Part shown: positions 7,848-15,737 of the stretch, piece by piece
Layout: the number at the start of each line of letters is the position of its first letter
Position numbering within the stretch: position 1 is the first letter of the stretch
NCBI GenBank assembly: GCA_036374795.1
Contig: DASUTC010000334.1
Span: forward strand, 1 to 36,795
DNA from: Herpetosiphonaceae bacterium
GTDB taxonomy: Bacteria; Chloroflexota; Chloroflexia; Chloroflexales; Kallotenuaceae
Direction of reading: 5' to 3'
Length of the DNA stretch: 36,795 nucleotides
Notes under the pieces: generated by a model
Databases searched by the model: none
Told to the model about the DNA's origin: nothing
What the model saw: the letters and a program-made list of their open reading frames with translations, nothing else
Made by a program: the position numbers and the translations under genes

Positions 7848-9644
7848 TTACGAGCCAGCCACGAACAGCGCGCCGCTGCACGGCGGCAGAGTCAACTGCT
7901 GACCCTGGTAGTCGACGCCCGTCTCGGTCCGCAGCGCCAGCGGCAGATCGCCGGACAGCGCGACCTGCTGCGCGACGCCGCTTCGATTGAGCGCGACGAT
8001 CGCGCTGCCCGCCGCGCTCTCGATCGCCACGACATACAGGCCAGCGTCGTGCAGGGCCAGTGCCCGCCTTGCGCCGCGCCACAGCGCGGGATGCTGCCGC
8101 CGGAGCGCGATCAGCTGCGTGTAAAACTGCAACACATCGCCGTTCTGCTCCGCGCCCCAGAGCATCGGCCCGCGCGCCTCTTCCATGCGCCGCGATCCAT
8201 CGGGATACTCCAGATCGTGCGTCTGGTTGAGGCCGACCTCGGTGCCGTAGTAGATGATCGGCGGATGCGGCAGCGTAAACTGGCACAGCGCGGCCAGCTT
8301 GAGCCGTCGCACGTCGCCGCCGACCACCCACAAGAAGCGGTTCATATCGTGGTTGTCGAGAAACGACGGCAGCACGAAATCGCCGGGGAAATAGGCCAGA
8401 TGGCGGCGCAGAAAGCTGTCGAAGGCGCTGGTATCGATCGTCTCGAAGGCGAAAAACGCGCGCATATGCTGCAGCAGCAGAAAATCGAGCACGCCGTCGA
8501 GCCGCCCCTGGTACGAGCGCTGTAGCTCAGCCGTCTCTACGATCTCGCCCACGGTAAACGAGCCGGGCTTGAGGGCGCGCGTGGCCGCCCGAAAATGCGT
8601 CCAGAAGCCGTGCGACGGGCCGTTGGCATAGTCCAGCCGAAAGCCGTCAGCGCCCTGCTCAAGCCAATACCTGGCCGCGCCGATGATATAGTCCCGCGCG
8701 CCGGGGCTTTCATTGTTAATCTGCGGCATCGACCTCACGCCGAAGAACGAGCGATACCGAGCGGGCCACTGCTCGAAGGTAAACCACGCGCGTTCGGGAG
8801 CGTCGGGATCGCTGATCGCCCGCTGGAAGGCCGGATGCTCGTCCGAGAGATGGTTGGCAACATAGTCGAGCAGCACGCGCATGCCGCGCTCATGCGCCGC
8901 CGCGAAGAGCTCGCGGAGATCGTCGTCGGTGCCCAGGCGCGGCTCGACATGCAGATAATCGGTCGCGTCGTAGCCGTGGTGCGTGGGCGACGGAAAGACC
9001 GGCGACAGCCAGAGGCAGTTAACGCCTAGCTCCTGTAAGTAGGGCAGCTTCTCGATCACGCCCCGCAGCGTGCCGCCCCAGATGGCGCCGAGCGACTGAG
9101 CGACATGCCAGCTTCGGCCAGCGCCGGGATTGAAGCGATCGACAAACACATGGTAGATCACCGCGTCGCGAATCCAATCCGGCACCCGCTCGCGATCGAC
9201 ATGATAGGCGAAGATGGCCGGCTCGCCGGTCAGCGGATCGGGATCGGCCCACGCCTGGCGTCCGGTGCGCGTCGCCGCCACGATCCGGTAGCGCACCAGC
9301 GTCCCCGCAGGCTGCGGCGGGATCATCCCCAGCCAGACCTGCCGGTAGCCCCACAGCAGCGTATCCCACAGCACCTCGCCGCGCTCAAGCTCAATCCGCG
9401 CCGACTCGGTCGTCGGATCGCTGCCGTCGAGCGTGTAGTAGGCCGTCACCGCGTCGGCGCTGACCTCCGTCCCAACCCGGACGCGCAGTTGCACCGGCTG
9501 CTCCGGCTCCGGGTCGACGGGCGTGATGTCGTGACCATGATGCACGCCGCGCCCCTGAGCCTGAAGCGCCGCCAGCCGCAGATCGTCGGTCGCCATCGTC
9601 CCAAAGATAAAATCTTGCGTAACGTTTGTCGGATTGTTCGTCAT
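7848..9644 (-). CDS. GH13 alpha-glucan hydrolase (maltogenic amylase / neopullulanase type)
   Basis: The protein (598 aa) has an N-terminal beta-sandwich domain (about 35-150; YTLDGSDPTTES), then a GH13 barrel: AVIYHVFVDRF, region I DYVANH, region II GFRLDYAN with nucleophile D338, region III VGEI with acid/base E367, and region IV FLDNHD with D433. A C-terminal beta domain ends at the TAA at 7848. No signal peptide is seen, so it probably acts on imported maltodextrin in the cytoplasm. It is the last gene of a minus-strand binding protein-permease-permease-hydrolase locus. The start used is ATG 9644; a 7-bp repeat tract lies directly upstream and there is only a weak ribosome-binding site. 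Confidence 0.92.
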   Translation of the reverse strand: MTNNPTNVTQDFIFGTMATDDLRLAALQAQGRGVHHGHDITPVDPEPEQPVQLRVRVGTEVSADAVTAYYTLDGSDPTTESARIELERGEVLWDTLLWGYRQVWLGMIPPQPAGTLVRYRIVAATRTGRQAWADPDPLTGEPAIFAYHVDRERVPDWIRDAVIYHVFVDRFNPGAGRSWHVAQSLGAIWGGTLRGVIEKLPYLQELGVNCLWLSPVFPSPTHHGYDATDYLHVEPRLGTDDDLRELFAAAHERGMRVLLDYVANHLSDEHPAFQRAISDPDAPERAWFTFEQWPARYRSFFGVRSMPQINNESPGARDYIIGAARYWLEQGADGFRLDYANGPSHGFWTHFRAATRALKPGSFTVGEIVETAELQRSYQGRLDGVLDFLLLQHMRAFFAFETIDTSAFDSFLRRHLAYFPGDFVLPSFLDNHDMNRFLWVVGGDVRRLKLAALCQFTLPHPPIIYYGTEVGLNQTHDLEYPDGSRRMEEARGPMLWGAEQNGDVLQFYTQLIALRRQHPALWRGARRALALHDAGLYVVAIESAAGSAIVALNRSGVAQQVALSGDLPLALRTETGVDYQGQQLTLPPCSGALFVAGS

Positions 9645-9651
9645 AGCATCC

Positions 9652-9721
9652 CAGTTCCGAGCTCCGAGTTCCACGTTTCAAGTTCGCTGGCTCTCGTTCT
9701 TGGTCCTTGGTCCCCCTTTGT
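9652..9721. repeat. 7-bp tandem repeat tract before the GH13 gene
   Basis: Ten contiguous 7-bp units are readable: CAGTTCC, GAGCTCC, GAGTTCC, ACGTTTC, AAGTTCG, CTGGCTC, TCGTTCT, TGGTCCT, TGGTCCC, CCTTTGT. Pattern similarity continues to about 9751. The tract lies between the malG-like stop and the GH13 start, 7 bases from the start codon. Confidence 0.7.
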
Positions 9722-9773
9722 TCCCTTCTCACCTTATTCCTTTGTTCTTCGACAGGCGAAGGGAGAAAGAGAG

Positions 9774-9811
9774 GATGGGGGCCAACCCCCACACCCCCGG
9801 CCTCACGGCGC
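9774..9811 (-). repeat. GC-rich 3'-end element (copy A) after the malG-like gene
   Basis: Read on the minus strand, the element follows the stop codon by 5 bases: GCGCCGTGAGGCC, then GGGGGTGTGGGGG, then TTGGCCCCCATC. It can form GGGGG-TTGG-CCCCC. Closely related copies lie at 26022-26060 and 19967-19991, all just 3' of a gene in the same orientation. Confidence 0.7.
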
Positions 9812-9816
9812 TAGCA

Positions 9817-10716
9817 CTAGCCCTTGACGCCGCCGACGGTCAGCCCTGAGACAAGATTGCGCTGCAACGCCAGGAACAGAATCATCACCGGCACCGAAAC
9901 CATCAGCGACCCGGCGGCGAAGTAGCCCCAGGGCACCGCTTTATCATTCTGGAGAATAAACAGACCCACCGGCGCGGTATACTCCGCGCTGCTGTTGAGG
10001 ATCGTCTGAGCGGTGATATACTCGTTCCATCCGGCCAGAAAGCTGAAGAGCGCTGTGATCGCCAGCACCGGACGCGCCAGCGGCAGCACCACGCGGAGGA
10101 ACGCCTGCGTCGGCGATGCGCCGTCGATCAGCGCGGCCTCGCCAAGCTCGATCGGGATCGTATCGAAGTAGCCTTTGGTATTCCAGATGTTGAAGACCAG
10201 CGCGCCCGCCGAGTAGGCCAGGATCAGGCCGGTGTGGTCGAGCATGCCAAGCCGTTGCAGCAGCAGATAGAGCGGCACCAGCGCCATCACTGCCGGGAAG
10301 GATTGCAGCGCCAGGAAGAGCAGCAGCAGACCGGAGCGGCCCGGAAAGCGGAAGCGCGAGAAGGCATAGGCCGCCGGAGTAGCGATAAACAGCGTCGCGA
10401 TCGTCGTCAGCGTGGCGATATAGAAGCTATTACGCACCCAGATGACAAAATCGGTTTTGGTCAGCATATACTGGTAGTTGCCCAGCGTCGTCTTGTCGGG
10501 CCACAGCGCAGTTGCCAGATTGGTCGAAAAGAGCGTCTGACCGGGCCGGACCGAGGCCGTTACCAAAAACCAGACCGGAAAGAGCGCAAAGAACACGGCG
10601 GCAATCAAGATCGCATAGACCACCACCATCTCAAGCACCGAGGCACGACGGCCAGAGCGAGCGCGTGCGCCAGGCAGCGACCGTTTCGCCGGTGTGACAT
10701 CACTGACAGTCGCCAC
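9817..10716 (-). CDS. carbohydrate ABC transporter permease, MalG-like
   Basis: The permease (299 aa) has six predicted membrane helices and the cytoplasmic EAA loop ELGEAALIDGASPTQAF with VVLPLARP, which docks onto the transport ATPase. It starts with GTG at 10716, preceded by AGGAGGT that overlaps the stop codon of the MalF-like gene (10 bases apart), so the two are translationally linked. Position after a MalE-like lipoprotein and before a GH13 hydrolase indicates maltose or maltodextrin import. The sugar is inferred from context. Confidence 0.92.
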   Translation of the reverse strand: MATVSDVTPAKRSLPGARARSGRRASVLEMVVVYAILIAAVFFALFPVWFLVTASVRPGQTLFSTNLATALWPDKTTLGNYQYMLTKTDFVIWVRNSFYIATLTTIATLFIATPAAYAFSRFRFPGRSGLLLLFLALQSFPAVMALVPLYLLLQRLGMLDHTGLILAYSAGALVFNIWNTKGYFDTIPIELGEAALIDGASPTQAFLRVVLPLARPVLAITALFSFLAGWNEYITAQTILNSSAEYTAPVGLFILQNDKAVPWGYFAAGSLMVSVPVMILFLALQRNLVSGLTVGGVKG

Positions 10717-10726
10717 AGCAGACCTC

Positions 10727-11695
10727 CTAGTCGTATGCGGATTGGGTGATCCGATTAATGCGATTGTTGATCAGCACGAGCGAGAACAACAGAATGAAGA
10801 CCAGCATGCCGAACGCCGCGCCGAGCGCAAAGAAGTTCTGACGGAAGGCCTGCTTATACACATACAGCATCACAAACTCGGTCGCGCCGGGCTGGCCCAC
10901 CCTGGTCTGCGGCCCGCCCTCGGTGATCAGCCAGACCGTATTGAACATCTGGAACGTCGTGATCGAGCTGAGGATGATCGCGGGCATGATCGCCGGGCGG
11001 AGCAGCGGCAGCGTAAGCTGGAAAAGCTGCGTGAAGCGGGGCGCGCCGTCCACGTCGGCGGCCTCGTAGATCTCGCGCGGGATCGATTGCAGCGCGCCGA
11101 GGATGATCATCATAAAGAAGGGATAGCTCAGCCACAGGTTGACGATCACCACGGCGATAAACGCCAGCGTCGGGTTTTGCAGCCAGGGAATATCGGCGGG
11201 CAGGCCAAAGGCACGCAGCGAGTTATTGATCGTGCCGAACTCCTGGTTATAGAAGAACTTCCAGATCAGCGCCGTGACATACGAGGGCACCGCCCAGGGC
11301 ACGATCAGCAGCACGCGCCAGATGCCTTTACCACGCACCGACTCGCTGTTGAGGATCAGCGCCAGGAACAGGCCGACCGCTAAAAAGAGCAAGACGCACA
11401 CGATCGTAAACAGAAAGGTGCGGCCCATCACGATATAAAAGCTGCCGTCGATGCTGCCGAGCAGCTTCTCGTAGTTGTCGAAGCCGACGACTTGATAGCG
11501 GCGCAGGCGAAACGCGCCGTTCCGATTGGTGAGCGAGATATACATCGTATAGATGATCGGCACCACGCTCAGGAGAAAGATGCCGATCAGCGCAGGCCCG
11601 ATGTAGAGCGTCGTTCGGCCAAGATCCATCCCGCGCGCAAACGGATCGCCGCCTCGCCCGGCCACGGCTGGTTTTACGGGCGTTTGAACAGCCAT
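10727..11695 (-). CDS. carbohydrate ABC transporter permease, MalF-like
   Basis: The permease (322 aa) starts with an N-terminal cytoplasmic segment and has six predicted helices, with the EAA loop EIYEAADVDGAPRFTQLF and LTLPLLRPAI. It lacks the large periplasmic P2 loop of E. coli MalF, like most Gram-positive-type maltodextrin permeases. The ATG at 11695 is preceded by AGGAAGGG. It lies 84 bases after the binding-protein gene and would pair with the MalG-like subunit in the membrane. Confidence 0.92.
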   Translation of the reverse strand: MAVQTPVKPAVAGRGGDPFARGMDLGRTTLYIGPALIGIFLLSVVPIIYTMYISLTNRNGAFRLRRYQVVGFDNYEKLLGSIDGSFYIVMGRTFLFTIVCVLLFLAVGLFLALILNSESVRGKGIWRVLLIVPWAVPSYVTALIWKFFYNQEFGTINNSLRAFGLPADIPWLQNPTLAFIAVVIVNLWLSYPFFMMIILGALQSIPREIYEAADVDGAPRFTQLFQLTLPLLRPAIMPAIILSSITTFQMFNTVWLITEGGPQTRVGQPGATEFVMLYVYKQAFRQNFFALGAAFGMLVFILLFSLVLINNRINRITQSAYD

Positions 11696-11779
11696 TGCGG
11701 TTGCCCTTCCTGATACAAAAGGCGGTGATCGAGGAGCAAGAACCCGGCTCCTCGATCGCCGCCTACCGACCCTTCTGCG

Positions 11780-13219
11780 TTACTCGCCCTTAATCGTGGC
11801 AACTTTCTCGCGAGCCGACTCGGCGGCAGCCTTGAGAGCCTCCTCGACCGGCTGATTGCCGGTCCAGATCGCGTTCTGCGCCTCGCCAGCCGGACCCCAC
11901 AGCGCGTCCATGTACGGCGTGTTCGGCAGCGGCACGCCGTTCGCGGTCTGCTGAATGAACGCGGCGATGATCGGATCGTCCTTGACCTGCTCCTGAGCGG
12001 CCTTGTTCGCTGGCACCTGCTTGTTGGCCTCGGCCAGCGCGCCCTGGAACTCGGCGCCGCCGTAGTGCTTCATCAGCGCAATCGCGGCCTCTTCGTTCTT
12101 CGCGCCCGCCGCCAGCATCATCGTCTTGACGCCGACGAACGGCCTCGCGGGCTGGCCGGTTTCGCTGATCGTCGGGATCGGCGCGACGCCGAAGTTGATG
12201 TTCGCCTTCTGCACGTCCGCAGTTGCCCACGGGCCGGTCAGCCAGATCGCGGCCTTGCCCTCGGTGAAGAGCGAGCGCGCCACGTCGGCATCGACCTCTT
12301 TGGGCATGATCGACGAGAACTTCTGGAAGAAGGTACCAGCCTTGATGCTCTCAGGCGTGTCCAGGCCGACCGTGCCGTCTTCGGCGACGTACTGCGCGCC
12401 GTAGCCGTACCACCACGGAGCATTGAAGTACGGCTCGCCGTTGGCGCTGCGCGCCTGATAGACGAAGTAGTAGCTACCCTGGTTGGCCTTGTTGAACGCC
12501 TCGGCCTTCTGGAAGAGCTCGTCGGTGTTCTTGGGCAGCTCGGCCTCCGGCACCAGATCCTTGTTGTAGAAGAGCGCAATCGCCTCCATCGACTCGGGCA
12601 CGCCCCAGATCTGATCCTCGAAGGTCATGGCGTTCACCGCCGTTTCGATGAAGTTCTCCTGAAGATACGCCTTGTCGATGCCCTTGTCGTCGAGCGGCTG
12701 GATCACCTCGGTCAGCGCGTTCTTGCCGATCTGGTCGTTGACCCACGCGATAATGTCGGGACCCTGGCCGGCTGGCACCGCGACATTGACCTTCTGGTTC
12801 AGGTCGGGCACGTTGAGCAGCTCAAGCGTGACGTTGTTGGCCGTGGCGTACTTGCCCAGCTCAGCTGTGATCGCCTCCAGGTAGCTGCCGCCCCACTGGT
12901 GCCAGATTACGACCTTCTGGCCGCCGGAGCCGAGCGAAACCGACGTCGGCGCAGCCGAGGCGGCTGGCGATTCTGCGGCGGCCTCGGATGGCGATGCTTC
13001 TGGTGATGCGGATGCTTCGGCTGAAGCAGAGGCTTCTGGTGATGGGGACGCTTCCGCTGAGGCGGCGGGCGATGCCGACGCGGCGGGCGATGCCGACGCG
13101 GCGGGCGACTCGGACGTGCCACCGGTGGTTGCGCTTGGTGCTGCGCCCTCGCCGCCCCCGCACGCGGCCAGGATCGAGGCGAGCATAATCAACAGGATCA
13201 AAGAAGCAATACGCTTCAT
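11780..13219 (-). CDS. sugar (maltodextrin-type) ABC transporter binding lipoprotein
   Basis: The N-terminus is a lipoprotein signal with lipobox LAAC, so Cys20 would be lipidated. Residues 21-99 are a long low-complexity Ala/Ser/Pro/Glu linker, part of it encoded by an 18-bp tandem DNA repeat, which would tether the binding domain away from the membrane. From about 101 a family 1 solute-binding fold begins (VVIWHQWGG), with PAGQGPDIIAWVNDQIG and GKAAIWLTGPWA typical of MalE-type proteins. AAGGAGAA precedes the ATG. It is the first transporter gene downstream of the ROK regulator; with the two permeases and the hydrolase it forms one locus. The ligand is inferred. Confidence 0.92.
   Translation of the reverse strand: MKRIASLILLIMLASILAACGGGEGAAPSATTGGTSESPAASASPAASASPAASAEASPSPEASASAEASASPEASPSEAAAESPAASAAPTSVSLGSGGQKVVIWHQWGGSYLEAITAELGKYATANNVTLELLNVPDLNQKVNVAVPAGQGPDIIAWVNDQIGKNALTEVIQPLDDKGIDKAYLQENFIETAVNAMTFEDQIWGVPESMEAIALFYNKDLVPEAELPKNTDELFQKAEAFNKANQGSYYFVYQARSANGEPYFNAPWWYGYGAQYVAEDGTVGLDTPESIKAGTFFQKFSSIMPKEVDADVARSLFTEGKAAIWLTGPWATADVQKANINFGVAPIPTISETGQPARPFVGVKTMMLAAGAKNEEAAIALMKHYGGAEFQGALAEANKQVPANKAAQEQVKDDPIIAAFIQQTANGVPLPNTPYMDALWGPAGEAQNAIWTGNQPVEEALKAAAESAREKVATIKGE
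13063..13116. repeat. 18-bp tandem repeat in the lipoprotein linker
   Basis: Three consecutive 18-bp units of the type CGGCGGGCGATGCCGACG: the first two are identical and the third has a few changes. They encode the SASPAA repeats of the linker, in frame, and could vary in number without breaking the gene. Confidence 0.85.
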
Positions 13220-13349
13220 GGGATCGTTTCTCCTTAGCGAATCAAATCCTAGATTCCGACGCGAACGATGCTCGAAGATTTACAGTCAGCGCTGGCACCC
13301 TCCTTCTTCTATTGAGCATACGGTTGTGAAACTGCGAGGGATAATCCAT

Positions 13350-14579
13350 CTAAAGCTGCCCGACCAACGTATCCAGGGCCGGGGGGCTAAAGACGGTTTG
13401 AATGATCTGGCCTGCCGCGCCGAGGGAAACCGCGTTCGTCCCCAGGCGTCCCGCGACAATATCACAATGCTCAAGCGTAATCGGCAGCGCCCGCTCACGA
13501 GCCGTAGCGCGCACCGTTTCCAGCAGCAGCTCGCCCGCCGCCGCCAGCGGCCCGCCCAGCACCACCAGGCCAGGATTGTACAGATTGAGCAGGCTCGCAA
13601 CGGCAACACCAAGATGTGTGCCCGCCCTGACAAAAAGATCGCGCGCAGCCTGATTCCCATTGTGCGCGTGCTCGATCAGTTGGTCAAGCGATCGGGGCTG
13701 CCCGTTGCCAAGCCGCGCGGCGGCCCGGAGGATCTGCGGCACACCGGCCATGGCTTCCAGACAGCCGTGCGAGCCACAGGAGCACAGCGGGCCATCCTCG
13801 TCGATCGTCAGGTGGCCGATCTCGCCCGCCGAGCCGATCTCGCCCCGGTAGATGCTCCCGTTCAGCACCAGCCCGGCGCCGATCCCGGTTGTGCCCAGGT
13901 AGATGTAGGCCATATTGCGGATGCTCGGAGCCACGCCCCAGCGATACTCCGCCAGCGCGCCGAGATTCGCGTCGTTGTCGACGTGGACCGGAAACGGCAG
14001 CGCCTCGCTGAAGCGATCGGGCAGGCACACGCCGCTCCAGCCCGGCATGATCGGCGGCGCGATCGTCTGGCCCGTGGCGTAGGTGATCGGGCCGGGAATG
14101 CCGATGCCCACGCCGGTCACTCTGGCCGTGTCGATCCCGGCGTCGCGCAGCGCGCGCTCTAGCACCTGCTGGACCAGATGCACGCCGTGATCAGGACCCG
14201 CCGTGATGTCGAACGGCTCGGTATGCTGGTATAAAATCTCCGCCTTGAGATCGGTGATCACCAGATGCAGAAACGTGGTCGCTAGCTCGATGCCAACACA
14301 GCAGTGCGAGCGGTAGTTTAGCTCCAGCAGAATAGGCCGCCGCCCGCCCCGCGACTCGCCCTTGTGGATCTCGCGGATGCGATCGGCCTCGATCAGCTCG
14401 TTGATGATATTGGAAACCGTGGAGCGGCTGAGATTGGTACGCTTGGCGATTTCCGCGCGCGAGATCTGGCCCTCCTGGCGCACGAGGTTGAGGATCAGCG
14501 CCTGGTTTAGCTCGCGCATGAGCGAAAGATCAGCCGTCAGTGGTACAGTTCCCATGCGCGCAATCATAGCCGAACTCAT
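13350..14579 (-). CDS. ROK-family transcriptional regulator, probable regulator of the maltodextrin locus
   Basis: An N-terminal winged helix-turn-helix (ISRAEIAKRTNLSRSTVSNI) is followed by a sugar-kinase-like ROK domain: VGIELATTFLHLVITD, GVGIGIPGPI, DNDANLGALAE, and the zinc signature CSCGSHGCLE. Family members such as NagC and XylR bind a sugar or sugar phosphate and release operator DNA. It lies directly upstream of the binding-protein gene on the same strand, 130 bases away, which suggests control of that transporter. The start is uncertain: ATG 14579 is used here, with ATG 14567, ATG 14555 and TTG 14603 as alternatives; none has a strong ribosome-binding site. An inverted repeat overlaps this region. 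Confidence 0.9.
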   Translation of the reverse strand: MSSAMIARMGTVPLTADLSLMRELNQALILNLVRQEGQISRAEIAKRTNLSRSTVSNIINELIEADRIREIHKGESRGGRRPILLELNYRSHCCVGIELATTFLHLVITDLKAEILYQHTEPFDITAGPDHGVHLVQQVLERALRDAGIDTARVTGVGIGIPGPITYATGQTIAPPIMPGWSGVCLPDRFSEALPFPVHVDNDANLGALAEYRWGVAPSIRNMAYIYLGTTGIGAGLVLNGSIYRGEIGSAGEIGHLTIDEDGPLCSCGSHGCLEAMAGVPQILRAAARLGNGQPRSLDQLIEHAHNGNQAARDLFVRAGTHLGVAVASLLNLYNPGLVVLGGPLAAAGELLLETVRATARERALPITLEHCDIVAGRLGTNAVSLGAAGQIIQTVFSPPALDTLVGQL

Positions 14580-14610
14580 TTCGTTCGTCAACTGAACGAT
14601 CAAACGAAAT
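14578..14610. promoter_or_regulatory. inverted repeat at the ROK gene start, candidate autoregulatory operator
   Basis: The arms ATTTCGTT (14578-14585) and AACGAAAT (14603-14610) are perfect inverted copies 17 bp apart, with a second nested pair GTTC / GAAC inside. Its position over the presumed start of a ROK repressor gene fits autoregulation. I found no convincing second copy in front of the binding-protein gene. Confidence 0.4.
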
Positions 14611-14678
14611 ACTCGGCTCTTTTTCGTCCATCTGAGGCTATGGGATGCGGATTCTTTGGACTTTCGGCAGGCCGCCGC

Positions 14679-15668
14679 TCAGCCTTGCCACGCCACACGC
14701 TCGAAGGCGGCGCGTGCCAGCAGCGCCGTTTCAGCGCTGGCCGCATAGCGCGCAAACCACCAGTCATAGTTGGGGCTACGCCAGCCGGGAGCAGCGACCA
14801 TCTGCGGCAGCTCGGCGGCCAGAAACGTCAGCGGGCGGAAGCGAATCGCATCGAACAGGCCGTCCAGCTCAGGCTGCGTCAGGCGATGGTGCTGGCCGTA
14901 GCCCGCGATCAGCGCATCGATCTGCGCGGCATCGGGCTTGTCGCCGTGCTCAGGATGGCACGAGCCGAGCAAAAAGCCAAGGTCGAGGATCGCAGGACAG
15001 GTGCCCGCGCCGTCCCAATCGATCACCGTGAGCGTCCCGTCGGGCAGCGCCAGCACGTTGCCGGGATGGAAATCGCTGTGGATCAGCGTGGCGGGCAGGT
15101 CTGTCCAGTGCTGCGTGGCATCGATCGCCGCGAGTAGCGCAGCATAGAGCGGCTGAAGTTGAGGCGGAACACGCCCCGCGATGCTGGCGAGATCGTCGAG
15201 CGCTAGGCTCATTTCCTGGGCAATGCTGCGCTCCGAGATCGGCAGCGCTTCGAGCAGCGGCGCGGCCTCGAACTGGGCGTGCAGGCGTCCCAGCAGCGCG
15301 CCGAGCCGTGTCAGCGTCGGCAGGTCGCGGCTCACAGGCATGCCCGCAACAAAGCGTGTCACCAGCAAACGCCAGCCGTCGCGAGCGGCAAAGGGCGCGT
15401 CATCAACGGTATGTACCAGCCGCTCAGCCGGATAGTCGGCCTCTTCCAGGGCGATCAGCACCCGCGCGGTGGCCGCGATGTCGCTCCTGGTATTCGCGGG
15501 CATGTACACGCGCACCACCCAGCGCGTCGCGTCGGGCAGCATCGCCAGATAGACCGGCTTATCGCCCTCGGTGCCGATCAGCCGCGTCAGCGCCACGGGC
15601 TGCACGTCGTAGGCGCTTCGGAGCGCCTCCCGCAGCATCGCGACGATGGTCGTGTCTTCGGCATCCAC
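14679..15668 (-). CDS. aminoglycoside phosphotransferase (APH) family kinase
   Basis: The protein has a protein-kinase-like fold of the APH/choline-kinase superfamily. The catalytic loop HSDFHPGN (D199, N204 counted from the start used) and the metal-binding IDWDGAG (D217) are intact, and VVRVYMP provides the N-lobe strand. The frame is open to 15728, but the GTG at 15668 has GGAGG 9 bases upstream and lies just downstream of the ppdK terminator, so it is preferred. Members phosphorylate antibiotics, homoserine, choline, sugars or other small molecules; the substrate cannot be told. It lies downstream of ppdK on the same strand. Confidence 0.85.
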   Translation of the reverse strand: MDAEDTTIVAMLREALRSAYDVQPVALTRLIGTEGDKPVYLAMLPDATRWVVRVYMPANTRSDIAATARVLIALEEADYPAERLVHTVDDAPFAARDGWRLLVTRFVAGMPVSRDLPTLTRLGALLGRLHAQFEAAPLLEALPISERSIAQEMSLALDDLASIAGRVPPQLQPLYAALLAAIDATQHWTDLPATLIHSDFHPGNVLALPDGTLTVIDWDGAGTCPAILDLGFLLGSCHPEHGDKPDAAQIDALIAGYGQHHRLTQPELDGLFDAIRFRPLTFLAAELPQMVAAPGWRSPNYDWWFARYAASAETALLARAAFERVAWQG

Positions 15669-15682
15669 CCGAAACGTCCTCC

Positions 15683-15716
15683 ACAACACAACAAGGGCGC
15701 TCCGTAGAACGCCCCT
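15683..15716 (-). terminator. intrinsic terminator of ppdK
   Basis: On the minus strand AGGGGCGTTC, loop TACG, GAGCGCCCTT form a 10-bp stem with two G-T pairs, followed by a TTGTTGTGTTG tract, 21 bases after the ppdK stop. It lies inside the longest version of the phosphotransferase frame, which argues for the later start of that gene. Confidence 0.7.
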
Positions 15717-15737
15717 GCCGGAAACCATCGAACGAGC

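Noticed and set aside
14679-15728. Antibiotic resistance by the APH-family kinase
   Set aside because: The fold alone does not show an antibiotic substrate; many such kinases act on metabolites and nothing nearby suggests resistance.
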